Part shown: piece after piece, positions 42,681 through 50,922 of the stretch
How positions within the stretch are numbered: position 1 is the stretch's first letter
Layout: each line of letters begins with the position of its first letter
NCBI GenBank assembly: GCA_000752675.2
Contig: LM994625.1
Span: 252,655 to 316,654 of the forward strand
DNA from: a bacterium OL-1
GTDB lineage: Bacteria; Actinomycetota; Coriobacteriia; Coriobacteriales; Atopobiaceae
Length of the DNA: 64,000 bases
Direction: 5' to 3'
Made by a program: the position numbers and the translations under genes
The notes under the pieces: model-generated
Database searches by the model: none
What the model was told of the DNA's origin: nothing
Seen by the model: only the letters and a program-made list of their open reading frames with translations

Positions 42681-44111
42681 CTACCCTATGCCATGCGCCG
42701 CCTGGTACTCGAAGCTTCCCAGCTCGTAGGTGCCAAACACGCGCATGCGCTTGAGCTGCATGGGATCGTCACCCGGATGCACCTGCCCGTACTGCGTAGT
42801 GAACGCGAGAAGGAAACCGGCCTGCTCCACCCCTGCAGGCGCCGCGTCGGAGACGTCGCCAAACGGATAGGCAAAGGCATCGCTCGTCTTGAGGATGTCT
42901 GCGGACTGCTTGAGGTCCTCGGCGACCTCGTCGGAAGTAAGGTCGTAGATGCGCCCGCCGTGGCCCTTGCCCGAAGTGCCCGCCCGGTGCAGATCGTACG
43001 AGTGCGACTGGAAGTCCACGTAGGGGCTGGCGTAGTTCGAGAGCTTGTCCTGGATGTCGCTGTCGCTGCAGATGACAAACGAGGTAGCAGGGATTTTGTG
43101 GTTCTCGAGCAGCGGAATCGCATAGGTGAGGAAGCCCTCGGAGCCGTCGTCGAAGGTGAGCACCACCGACTTTGCCGGCAGCGAGTGGCCACCCTCGATG
43201 TAGGCACGCGCCTCGGCCCACGACGGGAAGTAGTAGCCGTTCTCGTTGAGCCAGGAAAGCTGCTGGTCAAGCAGGGTGGTCGAGATGAGGTTCTGGTCGC
43301 TCGAGGCACCTTCGGGAGGGTTTGCCGCATCGTAGACGTCGTGGTACATGAAGACCGAAATGCCGTCGTCGTCCCAGCCGCCATCAACGTCGTCTACCAC
43401 GTGCACCGTCCGCGTGGCTGTGGCCACCATGCCCGCGGAGTCCTCGACGGTATACGTCACGGTATAGTCTCCCAGCGTCGTGGTATCGACCTCCCCCGAA
43501 GCCGTGACCTTGTCGGTGATCATGCCGTCCGTGCGGTCGTGCGCGTAGCAACCACCGTCCACGTAGCCCTCGCCACGCTTGACGTAGGTGTCTGCACTGC
43601 CGCCCAGCGTCATCACGATGCTGCCGTCGTTCTGGGCGCCCGTGGCCCGGGCACCCTGCTCCGCACCCTGCGATCCGCTCGCTCCCTGGGTCGCGGGCTC
43701 ATTGCCGCTGACAGAACCGGCGTTATCCGGGAGCAAGGATCCCACTCCGCCGCGGGCAGCCACAATGCCCACGACAAGGGCAACCCCGCAGGCAACGGCG
43801 ATGAGAATCCCGCGGCGCACGGTGCGCGAGCGTTGCTCCTTGCGGTGGCGCTCGGCGTAGGTGCGGGCCTGCTCTGCCCTGGCGGGAGGTTGCGTGCCAG
43901 GTACAACACCCGGCCGCAGCACGCGCACGTCGCTCGCCGACTGGCGGCGACGCTGGCCGCCCCGCTGGCCTCGCTCCTGCGCGCGCCTCTGGGCGTCGCT
44001 CGCTGAATCGTTGCCAGGGCCCTTCTCGCCCGTCTGCTCCGGCACGTAGTGCGAGACGCGAATGCTGTCTCGCCCCCCGCGACCCTTGTAGCTGTTCTCC
44101 CTGTTTGCCAT
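42681..44111 (-). CDS. Membrane-anchored polysaccharide deacetylase with Ig-like domain
   Basis: This 476-residue protein has a basic cytoplasmic part of about 95 residues, one membrane helix (GILIAVACGVALVVGIVAA), a linker, a DUF5011/bacterial Ig-like domain (about 165-240, TTLGDYTVTYTVEDSAG), and a NodB deacetylase domain. In the latter VFMYHDV, VVLTFDDGSEGF (catalytic Asp and metal Asp) and FQSHSYDLH (metal-binding His pair) are visible. It should remove acetyl groups from cell-wall glycan or an exopolysaccharide outside the membrane. The usual third and fourth motifs are represented by FAYPFGDVSD and LAFTTQYG. Confidence 0.88.
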   Translation of the reverse strand: MANRENSYKGRGGRDSIRVSHYVPEQTGEKGPGNDSASDAQRRAQERGQRGGQRRRQSASDVRVLRPGVVPGTQPPARAEQARTYAERHRKEQRSRTVRRGILIAVACGVALVVGIVAARGGVGSLLPDNAGSVSGNEPATQGASGSQGAEQGARATGAQNDGSIVMTLGGSADTYVKRGEGYVDGGCYAHDRTDGMITDKVTASGEVDTTTLGDYTVTYTVEDSAGMVATATRTVHVVDDVDGGWDDDGISVFMYHDVYDAANPPEGASSDQNLISTTLLDQQLSWLNENGYYFPSWAEARAYIEGGHSLPAKSVVLTFDDGSEGFLTYAIPLLENHKIPATSFVICSDSDIQDKLSNYASPYVDFQSHSYDLHRAGTSGKGHGGRIYDLTSDEVAEDLKQSADILKTSDAFAYPFGDVSDAAPAGVEQAGFLLAFTTQYGQVHPGDDPMQLKRMRVFGTYELGSFEYQAAHGIG

Positions 44112-44251
44112 GAACCATCACCAATCCGATCGAGACCGCCCAACCCGGCCTTCTCGACCTTAAAGGATAGCAAAGCCCGTAGTCTACAATTGAAGCCCGC
44201 GCGCCCGCCACGGGGCGCTCACCACGCAACGGTCTCGTCGAGAGGGGCGTC

Positions 44252-45628
44252 ATGCCCAAGGTAAGCATCATCGTTCCCGTCTACAACGCCCAGGAGACGC
44301 TGCGGAGGTGCGTCGACAGCATCTTGGGGCAGGAGTACCGCGACTTCGAGCTCATCCTGGCAGACGACGGCAGCACGGACTCCTCGCCCGCCCTCTGCAA
44401 CGAGTACGCCGAGAAGGACAGCCGCGTGCGCGTGCTCCACAAGGCAAACTCCGGCGTCTCGGACACGCGCAACAAGGCGCTTGATGCCGCGCAAGGCGAT
44501 TACGTGCAGTTTCTCGACTCGGACGACTGGATTGCCCCCGAGGCAACGCGCCTTCTCGTGCGCGCCATGGAGGACAACGACTGCGACATGGTCATCGCGG
44601 ACTTCTACCGCGTGATTGGCAGCAAGGTCTCGCGCAAGGGCGACATCGACGCCGAGGGCGTCCTCTCGCGCGAGGAGTTTGGCGACTACATGATCCAGAA
44701 CCCCTCGGACTTCTACTTTGGCGTGGTGTGGAACAAGCTCTACCGTCGCGACATCATCGAGAAGTACCAGCTGCGCATGGACGTCACGCTCAGCTGGTGC
44801 GAGGACTTCATCTTCAACATGGAGTACGAGCTGCACTGCAAGCGCATCTACCCGCTGCAGGTGCCCGTCTACTACTACGTGCGAACCAGGGGCTCGCTGG
44901 CCAGCCAGGGCGCCAACCCCGCCAAGGTCGTCCAGATGAAGCTCAACGTGATTGAGTACTACAACGACTTCTACAAGCAGGTCTTTGACGAGGAGGACTA
45001 CCGCGCGCGCCGTCCCGACATCTACCGCTTCTACATAGAGTCCGCCGGCGACGGTGACATCATGCCGTGGCAGCGCTCGGCCAAGCTGGGCGAGGAGCGC
45101 GTGCCCGTCTACGTGAACCCCGAGATGGATGCCGATACGCTTCTCGGCCTGTACTTCGAGGAGAAGCTGGTCGAGAGGAACCTCGAGCTTGTGGCTGCGC
45201 GGTTTGACCTCACCCCACGTGATGTGCGGCTCCTTGCCTTTGTGCGACTTGGCACGGTCTTCTCGGGCCGAGAGGAGCTGGCGGACTACTGCGGCTTCTC
45301 TACGCTCCAGCTGGCGCGTACGCTGCAGCGTTTGCAGTCAAAGCGCCTGGTCACCGTGGAGACGCGCGTAGAGCGCCCAGATGCGGGCGACGAGGCTGCG
45401 GCCGTTGTTGCCGCGGCCCCCAGTGCCATCGCGGCCACCGGGGCAGCGAAGACCAGGCTACTCCTGGTCACGCCTACCGAGCAGGCGCAGCCCGTGATGG
45501 AGGCCATTGTGCAGGCGCTTCGCGACTGCGACCGCGTGCGCTGCTCGTCCATGGACGAGGACGAGGCCAACCGCTACAGGAGCGACCGCATGAAGGCGCT
45601 CGAGAGCATCCGGCGCACCCTGGCGTAG
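44252..45628 (+). CDS. Family 2 glycosyltransferase fused to a C-terminal winged-helix domain
   Basis: Residues 1 to about 235 form a GT-A glycosyltransferase: KVSIIVPVYNAQETLRRCVD, ILADDGSTDSSP (nucleotide-binding Asp), QFLDSDDWI (DxD-type metal site) and WCEDFIFNMEY (ED catalytic base). After a linker, residues about 318-372 read FDLTPRDVRLLAFVRLG, SGREELADYCGFSTLQLA and RTLQRLQSKRLVTVE. This is the helix and wing order of a MarR-like winged helix. About 85 residues of low complexity and a small C-terminal region follow. GAGAGGGG precedes the ATG. The substrate is unknown. Confidence 0.87.
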   Translation: MPKVSIIVPVYNAQETLRRCVDSILGQEYRDFELILADDGSTDSSPALCNEYAEKDSRVRVLHKANSGVSDTRNKALDAAQGDYVQFLDSDDWIAPEATRLLVRAMEDNDCDMVIADFYRVIGSKVSRKGDIDAEGVLSREEFGDYMIQNPSDFYFGVVWNKLYRRDIIEKYQLRMDVTLSWCEDFIFNMEYELHCKRIYPLQVPVYYYVRTRGSLASQGANPAKVVQMKLNVIEYYNDFYKQVFDEEDYRARRPDIYRFYIESAGDGDIMPWQRSAKLGEERVPVYVNPEMDADTLLGLYFEEKLVERNLELVAARFDLTPRDVRLLAFVRLGTVFSGREELADYCGFSTLQLARTLQRLQSKRLVTVETRVERPDAGDEAAAVVAAAPSAIAATGAAKTRLLLVTPTEQAQPVMEAIVQALRDCDRVRCSSMDEDEANRYRSDRMKALESIRRTLA

Positions 45629-45677
45629 GGCGTCGGCACTTCTCGGCGCGAGGCTTTTATCGGCATCGTTATGGCTT

Positions 45678-45712
45678 GGGCCGGTCGCGCGGGATTCCCG
45701 CACGGCCGGCCC
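45678..45712. terminator. Hairpin between convergent GT2 and LDH genes
   Basis: GGGCCGG and CCGGCCC arms with inner GCGGG/CCCGC pairing around ATT form an imperfect stem of about 14 bp. It lies between the two convergent gene ends and may serve both. Confidence 0.55.
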
Positions 45713-45817
45713 GTCTGTCACGCATTCGGCTTATCACGCATTCGGGTGCGAATCTGTATCCGCGCGCCTGGCGCAACACGTCATCCAGCGCAGCGCCAGG
45801 CGCCGAGAGGCCCTTCC

Positions 45818-46798
45818 CTACTCCTGCGCGGGAACCTCGGGCATGACCTGGTCGACGTAGCCGCGGATGATCGAGCAGGAGTTGCGCATCGCGCGACGCT
45901 CGTCGTAGGAGAGGTCAATCTCGAGCACGGCATCAATGCCGTTGGACCCCACGATGCAAGGCGTACCTGCGGAGATACCGCTCTCGCCGTACTCGCCCTC
46001 GAGGTGTACCGAGAGGGGCAGCATGCGCTTCTCGTTGTGCAGGACGGCGGTGATGATCTCGGCGACAACCGAGGCGATGCCAAACTCGGTGCAGCCCTTG
46101 CCGCCCACGATCTTGCTGCCAGACTCCTTGACCATGCGCTTGACCTCGTCGAAGTCGATGTTGGTGTTGGAGTGGTAGTCCATCGCGAGGTACTCGCGCA
46201 GCGAGATGGAGCCAACGGTCACGTGCGAGGTGGGGATGAACGACGAGTCACCGTGCTCGCCCATGCAGAAGGCCTGGATCTGCTTGGCGTCGACGTCGAT
46301 GATGCCAGAGAGGATGCGGCGCAGGCGCACGGAGTCGAGCGCGGTGCCGGTGCCAAAGACGTGCTCGCGCGGCAGGCCGAGGTTGCGGTACAGGTACTCG
46401 GTCACGATGTCGGCGGGGTTGGAGACGCTCAGCACGATGCCGTTGAAGCCGGAGTCGCGCACGGGGCCAACGATGCCCTCGAGCACCTTCATGGTGCCGC
46501 CGAGCATGTCGAGGCGCGTCTCGCCGGGCCTGCGGCTGCGGCCGGCGGTGAGGACGATGAAGTGGGCGTCCGCGCAGTCGGCGTAGTCACCAACGCGGAT
46601 GGTGAACGAGTCGCCCATGCCCGAGGCAAGGTCTTCGAGGTCCATGACCTGGGCCTCTGCGGCCTCGCGGTTCACGTCGAGAAACACGATCTCGTTCACG
46701 AGGTGGCGAAACATCAGGCACAGTGCAACGTGGCTGCCAACGCGACCAGCGCCGATAATGACAACCTTGCGCGTCTGGTATGGCTTCTCAATGGACAT
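45818..46798 (-). CDS. L-lactate/malate dehydrogenase family enzyme with Arg at the specificity position
   Basis: This 326-residue NAD-dependent enzyme has the Rossmann start VVIIGAGRVGSHVALCLM, catalytic His182 in GEHGDSSFIPT, substrate-binding Arg158 (DSVRLRR), and mobile-loop Arg95 (PGETRLDML). Overall it looks like lactate dehydrogenase. The loop reads AGRSRRPGETR where LDH has AGxxQKPGETR, so Arg89 stands at the position of Gln102, the residue that in engineered LDH switches preference from pyruvate to oxaloacetate. The true substrate may be oxaloacetate/malate or another 2-oxoacid. AGGAGG precedes ATG 46798. Confidence 0.88.
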   Translation of the reverse strand: MSIEKPYQTRKVVIIGAGRVGSHVALCLMFRHLVNEIVFLDVNREAAEAQVMDLEDLASGMGDSFTIRVGDYADCADAHFIVLTAGRSRRPGETRLDMLGGTMKVLEGIVGPVRDSGFNGIVLSVSNPADIVTEYLYRNLGLPREHVFGTGTALDSVRLRRILSGIIDVDAKQIQAFCMGEHGDSSFIPTSHVTVGSISLREYLAMDYHSNTNIDFDEVKRMVKESGSKIVGGKGCTEFGIASVVAEIITAVLHNEKRMLPLSVHLEGEYGESGISAGTPCIVGSNGIDAVLEIDLSYDERRAMRNSCSIIRGYVDQVMPEVPAQE

Positions 46799-46949
46799 TG
46801 CTTTCCTCCTTGATGGACGGACAACTACTGTGCAACTACTCACCAAGGGGAAATGATACGTCACTAGAAAGCGAGCGGGCGGCCTCGCGACCGTCCGCTC
46901 GCCGACATGTTTGAATGAGTCGGGGAACCGCCCTTCTGGCAGCCCGCGC

Positions 46950-46991
46950 ATGAGACAAAGGGAAACTAAAGGGAAACTCCCTTTGTCTCAT
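46950..46991. terminator. 14-bp hairpin at the ettA stop
   Basis: ATGAGACAAAGGGA and TCCCTTTGTCTCAT are perfect arms around a 14-base loop, immediately after the ettA stop codon. A second, GC-rich dyad (GCGAGCGG and CCGCTCGC) follows at about 46873-46903, before the LDH gene. Together they probably end ettA transcription. Confidence 0.6.
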
Positions 46992-48670
46992 TAGTCGCGG
47001 GTGAGCTTGCGGTGCAGGCGGTGGGGCTTGGATGCCTCCGGGCCCAGGCGACGCTCGCGGTCAGCCTGGTAGGCCTCGAAGTTGCCCTCGAACCAGTGCC
47101 AGCTGCCGGGGTTCTCGTCCGTGCCCTCCCAGGCCAGGATGTGCGTGGCCACGCGGTCGAGGAACCAGCGGTCGTGGCTCGTGACCACCGAGCAGCCGGG
47201 GAAGCGCTCAAGGGCGTCCTCCAGGCTCTCGCTCGTCTCGGTGTCGAGGTCGTTGGTGGGCTCGTCCAGCAGCAGGAGGTTTCCTCCCTGGCGAAGGGTG
47301 AGGGCAAGGTTCAGGCGGTTCCTCTCGCCACCGGAGAGCACGCCGGCAGGCTTCTGCTGGTCCGTGCCCTTGAAGCCAAAGGTCGCCACGTAGGCGCGGC
47401 TGGGGATCTCCGTGTCGCCCACGGTGATGTAGTCGTTGCCGTCAGAGACAACCTCCCAGACGCTCTTCTTAGGGTCGATGCCGGCGCGCATCTGGTCCAC
47501 GTAGGAGAGCTTGACCGTCTCGCCCAGCTCCAGCGTGCCCGAGGAGGGCTGCTCCTGGCCAACGATCATCTTGAAGAGCGTGGTCTTGCCCACGCCGTTG
47601 GGGCCAATCACGCCCACGATGCCGTTGCGGGGCAGGTCAAAGGAGAGGTCGTCGATAAGAACGCGGTCGCCAAACGCCTTGGTGAGATGCTCCACCGTAA
47701 GCACCTTGGCGCCCAGGCGCGGGCCCACGGGAATCTGAATCTCGGAGAAGTCGAGCTTCTTGGTGGCCCTTGCCTCGGCCTCCATCTGCTCGTAGCGCTC
47801 CAGGCGCGCGCGGTTCTTGGCCTGGCGCGCCTTGGGGCTCTGGCGCACCCACTCGAGCTCGGAGCGCATCTTCTTTGCGCGCTTGGCGTTCTCGCGACCC
47901 TCGGCCTCCAGGCGGGCGGCCTTCTTCTCCAGGTAGGTGGAGTAGTTGCCCTCGTAGGGGTAGAGCTGGCCGCGGTCCACCTCGCAGATCCAGCCCGCCA
48001 CGTCGTTCAGGAAGTAGCGGTCGTGCGTGACTGCCATGACGGCACCGGGATAGTTGTGCAGGAACTGCTCGAGCCACAGCACGCTCTCGGCGTCCAGGTG
48101 GTTGGTGGGCTCGTCGAGAAGGAGCAGGTCAGGCGCCTCGAGCAGCAGGCGGCACAGCGCCACGCGGCGACGCTCGCCGCCGGAGAGCTGGGTCACCGGG
48201 GCGTCCGGGTCTGGGCACTGCAGGGCGTCCATGGCCTGCGAAAGCTGAGAGTCCAGGTCCCAGCCGTTGGCGGCGTCGATCTCGTCCTGGAGGCGGCCCA
48301 TCTCGGCCATGAGGGCGTCAAAGTCCGCATCCGGGCTGGCCATCTCCTCGCCAATCTGGTTGAAGCGGTTGACCTTGGCAATCACGTCCGAGAAGGCCAT
48401 CTCGATGTTCTCGCGCACGGTCTTGTCCTCGTCGAGGGGCGGCTCCTGCTGGAGAAGCCCCACCGTGTAGCCCGGCGTGAGGCGGGCCTCGCCGTTGGAG
48501 ACGTCCTCGAGGCCGGCCATGACCTTGAGAAGCGTTGACTTGCCCATGCCATTGGGGCCAACCACGCCAATCTTGGCGCCGGGATAGACGCCCACGGTGA
48601 CGTCGTCGAGAATGACCTTCTCGCCCACGACCTTGCGGGCCTTGTACATCTGGTACACGAACTCTGCCAT
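46991..48670 (-). CDS. ettA: Energy-dependent translational throttle protein EttA (ABC-F)
   Basis: This 559-residue ABC-F protein has two ATPase domains with Walker A GPNGMGKST and GPNGVGKTT, signatures LSGGERRRV and LSGGERNRL, and Walker B LLLLDEPTNHLD and LLLLDEPTNDLD. The linker holds RLEAEGRENAKRAKKMRSEL and WVRQSPKARQAKNRAR, typical of EttA. It binds the ribosomal E site and gates entry into elongation according to ATP/ADP. Length equals the family norm. ATG 48670 has CAGGAG upstream; the frame before it is not conserved. Confidence 0.95.
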   Translation of the reverse strand: MAEFVYQMYKARKVVGEKVILDDVTVGVYPGAKIGVVGPNGMGKSTLLKVMAGLEDVSNGEARLTPGYTVGLLQQEPPLDEDKTVRENIEMAFSDVIAKVNRFNQIGEEMASPDADFDALMAEMGRLQDEIDAANGWDLDSQLSQAMDALQCPDPDAPVTQLSGGERRRVALCRLLLEAPDLLLLDEPTNHLDAESVLWLEQFLHNYPGAVMAVTHDRYFLNDVAGWICEVDRGQLYPYEGNYSTYLEKKAARLEAEGRENAKRAKKMRSELEWVRQSPKARQAKNRARLERYEQMEAEARATKKLDFSEIQIPVGPRLGAKVLTVEHLTKAFGDRVLIDDLSFDLPRNGIVGVIGPNGVGKTTLFKMIVGQEQPSSGTLELGETVKLSYVDQMRAGIDPKKSVWEVVSDGNDYITVGDTEIPSRAYVATFGFKGTDQQKPAGVLSGGERNRLNLALTLRQGGNLLLLDEPTNDLDTETSESLEDALERFPGCSVVTSHDRWFLDRVATHILAWEGTDENPGSWHWFEGNFEAYQADRERRLGPEASKPHRLHRKLTRD

Positions 48671-48988
48671 TGCTGCTCCTGTCTGGGGCCAAACGTGCCC
48701 TTGGGTGGGGGGTGCCACATGCGGCGAGAAGGACTCGCCACGGGCGTGCGTGTGCCCCCATTCTACGGGAGGGCGTGCGGGCGGCCCCGCGGACGGCGGC
48801 GCGCAGGACCGCGCCCTTCAACGTTTATGCACAATCGGATGCCGCTGCATGCCCAAAACCTGCGGTTTCGCCCATGCGTGCATCTTTTCTGTTACTACCG
48901 GTGGCACAATCGAGGGGGATGGGATACACCTGTACGGCCGCGACCGCTCTGGCGGCGGGCATGGTGCAAAGAGAACTGAGGGGGATTC
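48671..48988. other. Divergent promoter region of ettA and the pyrophosphatase gene
   Basis: No gene is supported in this 318-base interval. Promoters for both divergent housekeeping genes must lie here. I see no convincing -35/-10 pair or operator, only a GGGGGAT ribosome binding site directly before the pyrophosphatase start. Confidence 0.5.
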
Positions 48989-50650
48989 ATGCCAGAGGCA
49001 ATCCGCAAGGTCAACGTTATCGGCCACTTGCATCCGGACACGGACAGCATCTGCGCCGCCATTTCCTACGCTTACCTCAAGAACCAGATCGACGAGCCGA
49101 TCTACGAGGCAAGGCGCGCAGGCGCCCTCAACCGCGAGACGGCATTTGTGCTCAAGCACTTTGGCTTCGAGGAGCCGCCGCTCATCACCTCGGTGACGCC
49201 GCAGATCAAGGACATCGTGGTGCAAAAGCAGCCTGGCATCGACGCCGAGATGAGCCTCTTCGCCGCCTGGAACATGATGCAGGACACCAAGGTGGATACC
49301 CTCTGCATCACCGATGAGGACAAGCACCTCGAAGGCCTCATCGCGGTGAAGGACGTTGCCAACGCGAACATGGACATCTTCGACACCGCCATGCTCTCCG
49401 AGGCCCAGACCTCCTACAAGAACATCATCGAGACGCTCAACGGCACGCTGCTTCTGGGTGACCCCAACGGCCGCGTGACCAAGGGCAACGTGCGCGTGGG
49501 CACCACGCCCGAGATGATGGAGGACACCATCAAGGCCGGCGACATCGTGCTGGTCACCAACCGCTACGAGACACAGCAGTTCGCCGTCGAGTGCGACGCC
49601 GGGTGCCTGGTCATCTGCTGTGGTGCCAACGTGTCCAAGCGCGTCATTGCCTCCGCCGAGCGCCACGGCTGCACCATCATCACCACTCCGTACGACACCT
49701 TCGCCGCCGCGCGCCTCATCGGCATGTCCGTGCCGGTGCGCGCCAAGATGCTGCGCAAGGGCATCCTGCAGTTCTCGGTCAACACGTCCGTGGACGACGC
49801 GCGCAAGATCATGGCAAAGTCGCGTCACCGCTTCTTCCCCGTCATCGACGAGGACGGCTCCTACTTTGGCCTGGTGAGCTCGCCTAACCTCATCAACATC
49901 AAGCGCAAGCACGTCATTCTCGTCGATCACTCCGAGCGTTCGCAGGCCGTGGACGGCCTTGACCAGGCCGAGATCATGGAGATTCTCGACCACCACCGCA
50001 TTGGCACCATCGAGACAAACGCACCCGTCTACTACCGCGCCGAGCCCGTTGGCTGCACCTGCACGATCATCTACAGCGCCTACGCCGAGGCCGGCGTGGA
50101 GATTCCGCCCAACATTGCGGGCCTCATGCTCTCGGCCATTCTCTCCGACACGCTCACGTTCCGCTCCCCCACCTGTACGGCCAAGGACCGTCACGCTGCC
50201 GAGGAGCTGGCCAAGATCTGCGGCGAGGACATCGAGACGTACGCCGACTCGATGTTCGAGGCCGGCGCCGACCTCACAGGTCGCACCGCCGAGGAGGTCT
50301 TCCACCAGGACTTCAAGGTCTTCAGCCGCGGCAACGCCAAGTTTGGCGTGGGCCAGGGCAGCTACATGACAAAGAATAGCCGCGTGGCTGCCGAGAACCT
50401 CGTGCGGCCGTTCCTCGCCGAGGCCGCCAAGGCCGAGGAGCTGCCCATGATCTTCTACATGTTCACCGACGTTAAGTCGCAGAGCACCGACCTCATGATC
50501 TATGGCAACGGCGCCGAGGACGTGGTGGCGCAGGCCTTTGACGTCACGCCCAAGGACGGAATGGCGCTGCTCAAGGGCGTTGTGAGCCGCAAGAAGCAAA
50601 TCATCCCGCCCATCATGGCAACGCTCCAGAAGATCGACGAGGACGATTAG
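48989..50650 (+). CDS. ppaC: Manganese-dependent inorganic pyrophosphatase with CBS and DRTGG domains
   Basis: This 553-residue family II pyrophosphatase splits pyrophosphate to phosphate. The DHH domain begins NVIGHLHPDTDSICAAISYA; the middle (about 70-310) is an inserted regulatory region with CBS motifs (VDTLCITDEDKHLEGLIAVK and RHRFFPVIDEDGSYFGLV) around a DRTGG-type domain. The DHH motif EILDHHRIG and the C-terminal DHHA2 signature VVSRKKQIIPPI follow. CBS-containing forms are regulated by adenine nucleotides. The first motif has His where most members have Asn (GHxNPDTDS). GAGGGGG precedes the ATG. Confidence 0.95.
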   Translation: MPEAIRKVNVIGHLHPDTDSICAAISYAYLKNQIDEPIYEARRAGALNRETAFVLKHFGFEEPPLITSVTPQIKDIVVQKQPGIDAEMSLFAAWNMMQDTKVDTLCITDEDKHLEGLIAVKDVANANMDIFDTAMLSEAQTSYKNIIETLNGTLLLGDPNGRVTKGNVRVGTTPEMMEDTIKAGDIVLVTNRYETQQFAVECDAGCLVICCGANVSKRVIASAERHGCTIITTPYDTFAAARLIGMSVPVRAKMLRKGILQFSVNTSVDDARKIMAKSRHRFFPVIDEDGSYFGLVSSPNLINIKRKHVILVDHSERSQAVDGLDQAEIMEILDHHRIGTIETNAPVYYRAEPVGCTCTIIYSAYAEAGVEIPPNIAGLMLSAILSDTLTFRSPTCTAKDRHAAEELAKICGEDIETYADSMFEAGADLTGRTAEEVFHQDFKVFSRGNAKFGVGQGSYMTKNSRVAAENLVRPFLAEAAKAEELPMIFYMFTDVKSQSTDLMIYGNGAEDVVAQAFDVTPKDGMALLKGVVSRKKQIIPPIMATLQKIDEDD

Positions 50651-50672
50651 CAATTCTCGCCTGCACTTGATG

Positions 50673-50716
50673 CCGCCCCGGCCGCCGATATGCTGGCGAC
50701 CGGGGCGGTTGCTTTT
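50673..50716 (+). terminator. Terminator of the pyrophosphatase gene
   Basis: CCGCCCCGG and CCGGGGCGG pair with further CGCC/GGCG pairing around GATATGCT, followed by TTGCTTTT. It starts 22 bases past the stop codon. Confidence 0.88.
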
Positions 50717-50758
50717 CTCGGCGCGAGGCCCTTCTCGGCGTGAGGTCCTTCTCGGCAC
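50714..50758. repeat. Short tandem repeat of TTCTCGGCGCGAGG units
   Basis: TTCTCGGCGCGAGGCCC, TTCTCGGCGTGAGGTCC and TTCTCGGCAC occur in tandem with a period of 17-18 bp. The same CTTCTCGGCGCGAGG word occurs at about 45639, after the GT2 gene. Confidence 0.6.
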
Positions 50759-50922
50759 CCGAATGTGTATCAACCTCCGCGGGCTACACGTTCAGCAACG
50801 AGTGTGTGTCGGGCACGCCGCCCTCCGGCGCCGGTGCTCCGGCTGCCGTAGAATGGTGAGTGGTCCTTTGGCGCCGCACCCGCGGCGCACCCAGCCCACA
50901 CCCAGCATGAAAGGTGGCCTCG

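Noticed and set aside
47012-48538. A 508-residue open frame antisense to ettA
   Set aside because: It is a shadow of the very GC-biased ettA gene, with repetitive Leu/Val/His/Gly composition and no motif.
48818-50773. A 651-residue open frame antisense to the pyrophosphatase gene
   Set aside because: Composition is typical of a third-position GC shadow and the frame runs through a terminator.
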